Shown in pieces: positions 52,604 to 61,135 of a stretch of 64,000 nt of DNA; position 1 is the stretch's first letter, and each line of letters opens with the position of its first letter. The translations under genes were made by a program, and so were the position numbers. Location of the stretch: positions 1,622,142 through 1,686,141 of the forward strand of contig JAEVLN010000005.1 of NCBI GenBank assembly GCA_018350325.1, read 5' to 3'. Origin of the DNA: Globodera rostochiensis (taxonomy: Eukaryota > Nematoda > Chromadorea > Rhabditida > Heteroderidae). The notes under the pieces were generated by a model. The model did no database searches. It saw only the letters and a list, made by a program, of their open reading frames with translations, and was not told where the DNA came from.

Positions 52604-55600
52604 TTATAATGTGCCGATGTCATTAGAAGCATTCAATTGTTGCTGCCGATCGGGGGAGCGCCTACGTCGGTGGACAGACGGCAAACTGCCCTCCAGCGCC
52701 ACGTACATCCGATCAAACACCTTTTTTTCGTTGAAGAATTTGTTGTATATTCAATTTGCATAAATTTAATACAAAATTTAAATGACATAAAAGACGATTG
52801 CGGACGACAACTCAAAAATGTAATGTTAAATCAATTTTAACCCCCCCCCCCGGCTACGCCTCACCTTTTTGCTTTCCTGCCGCCCCGTGCCGCTCCGCAC
52901 ACCGCGCCCCAACACGTCGATGGGTCGTTCGTTGTGACTGCAAAAGATTAATTTTTGATAAAAATTACAAATCAAAAGATTTTAAGCATCTTCATAAAGA
53001 AACAAATTTTGAAAATTTCGGTTTTATTTCATTTGATTTTCTTTGAAAAATTATTTCTCACAATCAACACTAATAGTGAAGAATTTTCAAATTTATTATT
53101 TTTAAAGATCCCAAAAAAGGGTTACACCGACCTGTTCACCGGTTTCCGATGGCACTGTTCGTGCCCGACCAGCTCCCGGAAGATGGACTCGCACAGCTGG
53201 CGGCACGCATAGTGCAACGGCGTGTTGTTCTCAATTATGGCGCTTTTCAGTTAAAAGGGTCTTTTTTTGTTTGAAAATAATTTAATTTTCGCCATTAACA
53301 TGAAGCTAAAAGTCCGGTCTTTATGCACAAAAGTACCTCAATTTTGTCCGGCGTGTTCAGCAACGCGTCCAGCAAATTGTCACTTCGCTCCTTCACATAT
53401 AGGAAAATAATAATAAATTTAGTACCCAAATATACTAATTCAACAAATTTATTGACATTAAAATGAATAATGGTCGCCTAATTTATTCTTTTTTTGTGCA
53501 TCGATTCAATTCCCACCTTTACGCACGCGTCCGTCGCGTACGCGTCGCGCAACCATTCGATGTTCTGCACCAGGGCCAACATGCGTTGAACCTAAAAAAA
53601 GGCTTTCATCAAATTTTATTTTCGAGTCAATACAATTTATTTTTATTTCTATCCACTCTTTTGATATACCGCGTAAACATTGGAGGAACGGCATGCGATG
53701 TGCATGGCATTACAGCGCATTCCGATGTGCAGAATTGTCGGCTTAACACAGTTAAGTTTAGAGCTTATTTTTCGGGTTATTGCATTTTGCTTACAAAATT
53801 TTTGTGTTTTACCCGAGACCAGCGCCCTCTCTATCTAGCGACTTAGATTTTGTTGAATGGGAAAATTTTTTTTTAGAATTATAATTGGCCTAAAATTACG
53901 AGTTTTGCACAACAAAAGTCCTTATGGGTCTTTTGTCGGCTTGCCCTCCCCCCTGATTTTATTGTGCATTTACCAAATCGTTGGATGTGTTGACGAGAAA
54001 GCGCGGACTCTCGCGCAACAGCTCGTCAAACTTTGTCACGTCGCCCTTTTCAATGGCCACCCGAAATTCGGTGAGCCGACGCGCCGGCACATCCTCAAAA
54101 AATCAACTTTGAATGGCGCAACTTTTTTTAAAACCAAACTTAACAAATATTGTGCCGTTTAAATGCTTACTATTTTATTCTTTATAAATAAAAATTTATT
54201 CGAGCGTTTACTCGTTTGTTTGAAAAAACAGAAAAAAAATTGCTTTGTATGGCAGGTCCGGCTCCACGCTGATCGGACTCCTTCCACTTGTCGGACTGCT
54301 GCTGCTGCTGTTGTTCAAAGAATCGTCCAACTGATCATCCGACATGGTGCACATTCTAAATTTGTTACATCAAAATCAAATTATCGGAAGCCACATTCAA
54401 TGGCGCTCACTGACCCTTGCATACTGCTCGACAACAGGCGCTGCTCATCGTAGAACGTGACCACCGCCTGCTCGTCCTGACACCGTTTGAACCGAGTGCC
54501 TGGAATCCAAAGACTGACAAAACTCGACCCAAAAAGTAAATGAGATGAAAATGGACTAAAATTAGGGATTTTTACATTTCTTTCAATTTTAAAATTAATT
54601 TTTGAGTAAAAGACAGAAGAAATGTAATTTATGAATTTTTAAATTAATTGTGCCTCTGACCTTTTTTCTTGCCAATGGGCGAGTTCAAAAAGCTTTTCAG
54701 CTCACTGAACTCTGAGAATGCGTAACGTTCCGGCGAATCGGGCACGAAAGCAGCAAAAATTTTCACGCCATCCTTCCGAAAAACCTAAATTTTTACAAAA
54801 TATCAAAACAAATCCAGCCAAAATCTGAATTTTTTGATTGGCTTAATGATCCGAAAAAGCTATCGTCTACATTTAGATTTAATTTGTTTTGAATTTTTTG
54901 ATATTTCCATTAAAAACCCTTAATTTTTGTGTAAAATTCAAATTTGTTTCTAAAAAAAGATCGTTTGTAGAGAAAGATTTTTTTAATTTGTCAAAAGAAA
55001 AACCTTATGTGGCGTCTCGTGCATGGATTGTAAAGGCAAAGTGCCATTCTCGGACTGAGACATTGTGCCGTCGTCGTTGTCTCCATCGACGGTTGGAGGG
55101 GAAAAATTTTCTTAAAACTTTTAAAGAAAAAAAACACAAAAAGCCCTTTGGTACTTATGCGGGGCGGGTTCTTTTCAGTTGTGTCAACAAAAAAATAATA
55201 AAATAATTTTTTTTTCAAAGTTAATAAAAGGTGTTTCTAGGGGTTTTCGGGATCGTAGTGTCCGAATCTGACTTCCATTTCAGCAAATTTCGAACCTTGA
55301 ACACGAATCCAAACAATTTTTCAAAAAAAAATTTAATCGCATTTTTTCATTAATTTTATTTTTGATTTGCATTGTTCAGACTAAAGAATAGAGCAGTTTG
55401 GTGTCATGAATTCAAAATATAATGCAATTTTATGCAAATTGTTCTAATTCATGTCCGGGGTTCGACATAGCCGGATTCGAATAATTTCCAGAATTTTTTT
55501 TTCCGCATTCATTAAAATCGTCGAAATGTCAATGAATTTTCAGTGGAATTTAGCAAAACATCGGTGAATTTATGCCACCAAATTAATATTATTCTACACA

Positions 55601-56302
55601 GGGACGTAGCCAGGGGGGGGGGCGGGAGGGGGGGGGGGGAATTCCCCCCCCCCGAAATGAAATTTCAGAAAAAAAAAAACAAGGGACCCTATTGTTTTAC
55701 ACTTTTACAGCTTTTTGATCAATTTTCTTAACAAATTGCCATCAAAAATCAAAAAAATTTTCCCGGCGGCGCCTATCGGCACCACCGGGCCGCTCCTGGC
55801 GCTCAAATGGGAATGCCATCTGAGCGCCGCGCTCAGATGGATCAATTCCCCCCTCCGAAATTTTTTTCTAGCTACGTCCCTGATTCTACAAAATGCAAAT
55901 CAAAAATAAAAATTTTTGGAAAATGCGAAAAAAAAACTTCTGGAAATTGTTTGAATTTGGGGGTCCAGGGTTCGAAATCGTCGAAATGGAAGTCAGATTT
56001 GGATTCAACGACCCCGAAAACCTCTGTTAAAGTACCGGCCCTTTTTAGCGGATTTAAGAACGGCACATCCAAATTTCCCCATTTGCTATTTATTCGGCAT
56101 TTACTTAATAAAGTTTGGGGAAGCTTAAACCCGTCAAACCACCAAAATGCCGAAATTTGCAGCTAATATCGCTTTTCTGAATTCAAAAAGTACCGGAATT
56201 TGAACAGCACGCCGAATCCTCCTGTTTTTGATTGTCATCATCTTCCAATTTGGGTGACGGTTCGATGGCACTATAAAAAAAACGCGAAAAAAGGAATCCC
56301 AT
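52604..56302 (-). CDS. lem-4: ANKLE2/LEM-4 homologue (ankyrin repeats)
   Basis: LEM-4/ANKLE2 acts at the ER and nuclear envelope, steering BAF dephosphorylation by PP2A and VRK1 at mitotic exit. The start MGFLFSRFFYSAIEPSP (56302) has a short hydrophobic N-terminus, then an acidic stretch; phases carry it across the ~1-kb intron to NFSPPTVDGDNDDGTMSQ (~55065). Then VFRKDGVKIFAAFVPDSPERYAF (~54770), PGTRFKRCQDEQAVVTFYDEQ (~54470), a Ser-run, RRLTEFRVAIEKGDVTKFDELL, HIGMRCNAMHIACRSSNVYAV (ankyrin, ~53690), DALLNTPDKIE, NNTPLHYACRQLCE (ankyrin, ~53220), HNERPIDVLGRG. It ends VFDRMYVALEGSLPSVHRRR, stop 52604-52606. The order matches ANKLE2 through the ankyrin block, but the long C-terminal part of human ANKLE2 is absent. 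No LEM motif was recognised. Confidence 0.83.
55205..56030. mobile_element. Foldback element, relative of 10611-11395, split by a hAT insertion
   Basis: Left arm 55205-~55320 and right arm ~55950-56030 are inverted copies (shared core TCTGACTTCCATTTC). The left arm aligns with 10845-10960 of the first foldback (TTTTTTTTCAAAGTT, GGTGTTTCTAGGGG, TTTCGAACC), so the two belong to one diverged family. It occupies the intron between LEM-4 exons 1 and 2. Its interior is interrupted at 55591-55890 by a younger element. Confidence 0.75.
55599..55882. mobile_element. hAT-like MITE with perfect 8-bp target duplication
   Basis: Terminal inverted repeats CAGGGACGTAGC (55599-55610) and GCTACGTCCCTG (55871-55882) are exact and flanked on both sides by ATTCTACA (55591-55598, 55883-55890). 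Eight-base duplications and CAGGG ends are hAT features. The 284-bp element has no transposase and contains poly-G and poly-C tracts (55628-55639, 55644-55653) and a GGCGGCGCCTATCGGCACC hairpin. It sits inside the foldback, so it inserted later. Confidence 0.95.
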
Positions 56303-56955
56303 TGTATTGGACGATTTGTTGTTTTTTTCTAAAAATATAGATTTATTTTAAGCTTGCAAAGTGTATTTCCGGCTGGCAGGCCTCAAATGGTACGAAAATC
56401 CCAAAATTCTACTTTTTATTGAATTAATCTGAGTGTGTGCTCGCGACACTGAGCTGTTTCTAATGAACGATAAAATTGTTCGTTCTTTAGTTGTTTTTAA
56501 TATTCTTTTTCTCTTTATTAAACCGTTTCTCTAATTGTTTTTTTGGTTCGAATAGGTGAGTTATGACGACGATATTTTCGACTAAAAACATGTTCTTCGT
56601 GCATAACACGCCAAGAATAAAGCCGCAAAAAAATAGGTAAACAATAAATTCTATTTCTAGTGTATTTTGCTTTTTAATGGCAAGCCAACGTTCTGAAATT
56701 TAATAAAAATGAAGACTTGTGAATTATGAGTAAAATTTGTTTTTGGCAATTTCTTGATAGCGGCGCGCTCGCTTCGCTTCGCTATTGGGCCCCACGGCTA
56801 TGCATCACCTTATGTAAATTTCCAAAAAAAAATTCGATTGCTAATTTATTCTACATAATTTTTTTTACAAAAATTAAAAACGGAAGTGGTCAGTTGTAAT
56901 TCTGTGTCAGCAGCGGAATTTATTTATTTATTCACCATCATTGGCACCAAGCATA

Positions 56956-57661
56956 TACACAGCGGCTCAATTTTGGGGCTCTAGTCCGGAAAAGATTTGA
57001 ATTTTGGGCTTAGTGGTCTGTGAGCTCTTCAACAAAAAAAGGTTGAGGGTTCGAATCCCTTCCATGTAATTACTATTTTTCGCTGAATTGATACATCATT
57101 TCCCCAAAAAGCTAATGAAATAGTTCTATGGGTTGCATACTACTGCAGGGATGCACCCCCAGTGTTGCACGTTCTCTCTCGTTACTCTAGTGTGTCTAAC
57201 CGTCCCTCTACTTTTGCACACTATTTCGTCGATTTAGTATTTCTGTGCATAACCTTCTCGAGAGCTATCCAATCGCTTAGCTCTTGCTTACAAATAACTT
57301 CTACAAATCAAGAGCTTTCGAATGGTACTAAATTTCGAACAATTATTCTTGCACAATAATTTTATTTAAGACTAAAATTTTGAACATTTTTGACTATAAC
57401 TCGAGAATAAATGCATTAATCAAAAAACTGATGCATTAATGGATGCATTATTTTGTTCTCAAGGGATGGTGAAAATTTGATGCGAATCTGACGTTTCAAA
57501 CAAAAGTTTGACGTCGCGGAATTCTTGATGCTTTTTTAATTGTTGAAAAAGGTGAGAGAGAACGCCAAAGGAGAGAAAGTCGGAGAAAAAAAGGAAATTT
57601 GTTTAATTCTCTCGCACTCTCTATTTATTGGCACACATCTCGTTTTTTGAGCCGCTGTGTA
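56956..57661. mobile_element. Tc1/mariner-type non-autonomous element
   Basis: TACACAGCGGCTCAA at 56956-56970 is repeated exactly inverted at 57647-57661, with TA on both sides (56954-56955, 57662-57663). The 706-bp interior has no transposase. It contains a tRNA-like stretch at 57006-57070 and a run of AGAGAG/CTCTCT words near both ends. Confidence 0.85.
57006..57070 (+). repeat. tRNA-like (SINE-like) stretch
   Basis: GGCTTAGTGGTCTG resembles the A box and GGTTCGAATCC is a perfect B box. An anticodon-like hairpin TCAAC/GTTGA exists with an A-rich loop, and the T stem pairs, but no acceptor stem forms. It is probably a tRNA-derived remnant. Confidence 0.5.
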
Positions 57662-57804
57662 TAAGTAAAGTCAAGTCCGAGGCGGAAAAAAGGTGTTGAA
57701 TCATAATTGGAAGTAAATAATGAAAAATGCTTGGCGGAAATTGTTCACTTTGCATGTGGCTTTAAACAAATAACGAATTGAGAATGATTTCACACTGTTT
57801 ATAC

Positions 57805-58382
57805 TAGGGTTGGACGGGACCGGTACCGGGACGGGATTTCCCGGTTTTTTCAGGTCCCGGTCGGGATTTTTGAAAAATGAAAAATCCCGGTCCCAATTTT
57901 TTAGTCCCGCCGGGACCGGGACCAACTTGAAAAAAAGTACACCTCATTAGTCCAGATTTCACGTCTTTGAATTTTTGCTTCAATTTCCTTAACAAAGAAT
58001 GCCAATTTTTGTAAAAATTTGTCCGGCGGCGCCTGTCGGCACCGTCGGACCCTCCATTCTTACGTAAACCAGTTTTTTCTCTGAAATTCCGAAGCAAAAT
58101 TCATAATTTTGCTAAAATTTTGATGAAATTTCCAAAATTGAGTCAAAATTTTTCTCGGCGGCGCCTATCGGCACCGCCGACCCCAACCCTCCCTAAAAAT
58201 AAAGCAGAATCTCAAAAAAAAAGAATGATGATGACAATGACGTCGGAGATCAACAATATGTGTTGCCGGAAAATTAAAATTTTTTAGTGTTTAAAAAAAG
58301 AAATATTTTTGTCCCGAAACCGGTCCCGGTTGAAAATCTTGGTCCCGGTTTTTCCCAAAAGTCCCGGTCCCGTCCAACCCTA
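57805..58382. mobile_element. hAT-like non-autonomous element with 8-bp target duplication
   Basis: Ends TAGGGTTGGACGGGACCGG (57805 on) and its inverted copy to 58382 (CGGTCCCGTCCAACCCTA), flanked on both sides by GTTTATAC (57797-57804, 58383-58390). The duplication length and TAGGG ends fit hAT. The 578-bp interior has two copies of the GGCGGCGCCTRTCGGCACC hairpin (near 58023 and 58157) and no transposase. Confidence 0.93.
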
Positions 58383-58759
58383 GTTTATACAATAACAACG
58401 TCTTTTGAAGAATTAAGGTCCCGTGGAAAACGTCTTAAATTGAAAATTTCGAGATTTCTTGGACTAGAAAAAGTGTGAAATCACGAATCTGAACTCGTCC
58501 CACTGTTTTAAGTAAGGAACCACGAACAAAATATCGATGTTTTTTGTAACATGGCAAGATTTGAATTGCTTTTTCGCACATTTGCACACCGGGTAGCAGC
58601 GGATAATCATAAATTCGTGACTTACGCACCATTAAAAATTGGCATCAAACCAAGATTGGGACAACAATCTGGTCGTTCGACAGATTAAAAAGTTCTGAGC
58701 TTCGATTATTTTACAAATCATACCGGACAAAAAAAACGTTACAATTTTCAGAAAATAGA

Positions 58760-60520
58760 CTAAAACTTTTTGATCAAATGGTCTTTGACAAATTTTACGT
58801 CTGTGTAGCTGTCCATCCGTTTGGCCACTTCCGGGTCCCAGGGCATCCCTAAACAGAAAAAAAACCAATAAATGCCGAAGAGCAAAAAAGGGAGGGGGGG
58901 GGGGGGGTTACGGTCCCTAAGCGGGAGAGAAATTCCCAGTGACATCTAAAAATTAAAGAAAACAAATAGTGATGAAATTTAAAAAAATTATCTCATCAGT
59001 GGACTTCAACGGCGCCTGAGCGAATTTCTTGTAATTTTTAATTAACCATTTTATTAGCTTCCGTTCTCAAAATTTCAAAAAATTTTCTGATGGACGGGGA
59101 GCACGTTTCCCCTAAAGAAAAACAAAAATGTGACCAACCCTTGGTACAAGTCACGTCGTAATCGAACACCACATCTTCAAACTCGTACCAGTGTTTCTTC
59201 GGCCTGTATCGGTGTTTCGTTATCGTATTTATTTTTGAACAAAAAAAAAAGCATAAATACTGACTTATACTCGCGGTACAGTCGCTGGTTGCGCAACCCG
59301 AGCACTTTGCCCAGCTCGCCGGGGAAGGCGGTGATGCCTAAAACAAAGTTTGGACGCCTCAGAAGAAAGAATTTAATTTGGTTAATTCCCGCTAATTTGG
59401 AGGGCCATTTTTAACAAAAGGAGACGGCACATTTTAACAATTTGGGGCTTTTTATAAAGCAAAATATTATTTACCTCCATGCGGTGCACTTTTGTCGTTC
59501 GGATGAAAGCGCCGGTGGTGTTCTGCGAATTGACAATTTGTTTATTCAAACAAATGCGTTTTGCATTTTTCTAATTTCTTTTCACTCGTTATGGCCAAAT
59601 TCCGAATCCGAGATGAAAACGAAAATGTCGGGCCGATCATTGACGGGCCAGCCAAATCAATTACCCATTATGGACAAATTCTTCGGCATCTGGTCGCCGC
59701 TGCTCCGTGCCATCGCCGCATATTTTGTTATGTTGCTGGTCGGTGTTTCATAAAAGTGCGTAACGTCGGCGATCGTCTTCATTTTGTGCAACTTCGAATT
59801 TGGCACAAAATGGCTGCACTGCTTGCCAATGTTGAGCAGCAACTAAACGAAAAACAAAAAATACATTTTATAGTGCCCAACAAAGCAATATTTTGCGAAT
59901 TCTGTCAATAATTTTACTAACCCGCGGCGCTTCTAGAAAAAAATATAGGACTATTTCTAATCAATTGAGAATATTTCTAGAAATCGAAATTCACTCAATA
60001 AACTTAAAACAAATTCTTTAAAAAAATCAAATCGCAAAACCTTCTCTTTCTTTTCCAAGTCCGTCAGCTCCGTCGTTCTCCAGTCCGCCGGGTTCAACTC
60101 AACGCCGCACTGTCGCGCGGCCGACTCAATTTTCTGCTCAACGTCCGGTGACGGACTGTAGTTGTACGTGTACTTCAGAAAACTGAAGAAACATTTTCTC
60201 AAATTTAGCTATTCTCAAAAAAATGCCAATAAAATAAGTGCCTAACATCAAACAAAACAGAATAAATTTCGGGGAGGGGGCAGAATTTTGTTCATTTTTG
60301 ACACTAACCACGAGGAAATGCGCACGTTAAATTTTTAAATATTCCAAGTCAAGAATTGCAAAAACTTCACAAACCCTCTCGCCCGAATTTTGTCCATCTC
60401 CAACGTAGAGGCCGCTAAAATTTGCATGGTTAGAAATATCAGACAAATAAATAATTTAAAGTCACTTACAAGCAGTTGTCGAAGAACTCCGTCCACAACC
60501 GATGGCTTTAAAAATTTCAT
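58760..60520 (-). CDS. mrpl-50: Mitochondrial ribosomal protein mL50
   Basis: Subunit of the large mitochondrial ribosomal subunit. Exon 1 (60470-60520) starts MKFLKPSVVDGVLRQLL, followed by a basic exon (RPLRWRWTKFGREG, ~60377-60414), together a likely matrix-targeting segment. Then FLKYTYNYSPSPDVEQKIES and ELNPADWRTTELTDLEKKEK (60040-60190), GKQCSHFVPNSKLHKMKTIADVTHFYETP (59740-59840), matching the VPNSxLHxM...V..FY signature of mL50, and QMPKNLSIM. The later exons read DIFVFISDSEFGHN, FIRTTKVHRME (~59480-59510), GITAFPGELGKVLGLRNQRLYREY (~59270-59330), KKHWYEFEDVVFDYDV (~59150-59210) and GMPWDPEVAKRMDSYTDVKF, stop 58760-58762. The C-terminal extension beyond the human length is what I expect of nematode mL50, from memory. 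Confidence 0.8.
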
Positions 60521-61135
60521 TCGGTGAAATTTTTCTTAAATAATAAAGATTTTCTTGCCACAAAAGCGTTAGCATATTTTCTGCAAAAAATAACATTTAA
60601 AACGAGCCTAGCCCAGTCCCGCGTGATCGGGTTATTAGACCCGGGGTTTCCGTATGCGATTAAGCCAGCAGACTCCAACCAAATGCAACCGCAACAGTGC
60701 AAGAGAATGGAGTGGAGAAATGAACAACTTTCATTTACGCTCATTTATTTAACCATTTTTTGCGAATTGACCCAATCCCTTTGTTCATTTATTGATCCTA
60801 TGGGTCACAACATCCTGCTGATGCCCTTTGACCCTTCCTCGTCATTCATATATTTTCTTCCCATATTTGCTCCAAATAATAATAATTTTATTTTATACAT
60901 ATTTATTTGTTGTGTCATTTATATTACCGGAGCGTACCGGCACAACATTGCAGAAGCTTTGCGCCAATGCTTAGGCAATTGATCAGGTAGGGTAACTTTG
61001 TTCAATTTATGATTAACACTGTTCCTGATCAGTGATCATGGCTACTTTATTGATTTTGTGTTGAAAATAGGCAAAGGTTACCCCGACCTGAAAGTGGCCA
61101 TATGTATTTGATCCGTCGATTTTGGGTCAGATCAG
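60521..61135. other. Divergent promoter region, mL50 and glycosyltransferase
   Basis: About 600 bp between two genes transcribed away from each other. A plus-strand frame at 60524-60982 is open for 152 codons, but it reads hydrophobic, low-complexity sequence with no family look and I do not call it. TGATCA sites cluster at 60985-61040. A U-rich AG (TTATTTAAG) lies ~14 bp before the mL50 ATG, a possible spliced-leader site. Confidence 0.45.

Larger units (their letters stand above)
56303..58759. other. Intergenic, transposon-filled
   Basis: About 2.4 kb between LEM-4 and mL50, both on the minus strand. Two transposons (56956-57661, 57805-58382) fill more than half. The rest is AT-rich; 56760-56790 has the direct repeat GCTTCGCTTCGC. 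No gene seen; the LEM-4 promoter should lie just above 56302. Confidence 0.7.

Noticed and set aside
57006..57070. Functional tRNA gene
   Set aside because: A and B boxes are good but the acceptor stem does not pair and the unit lies inside a transposon.
60524..60982. Plus-strand open frame of 152 codons
   Set aside because: Hydrophobic low-complexity reading without homology, overlapping the mL50 start; insufficient support.
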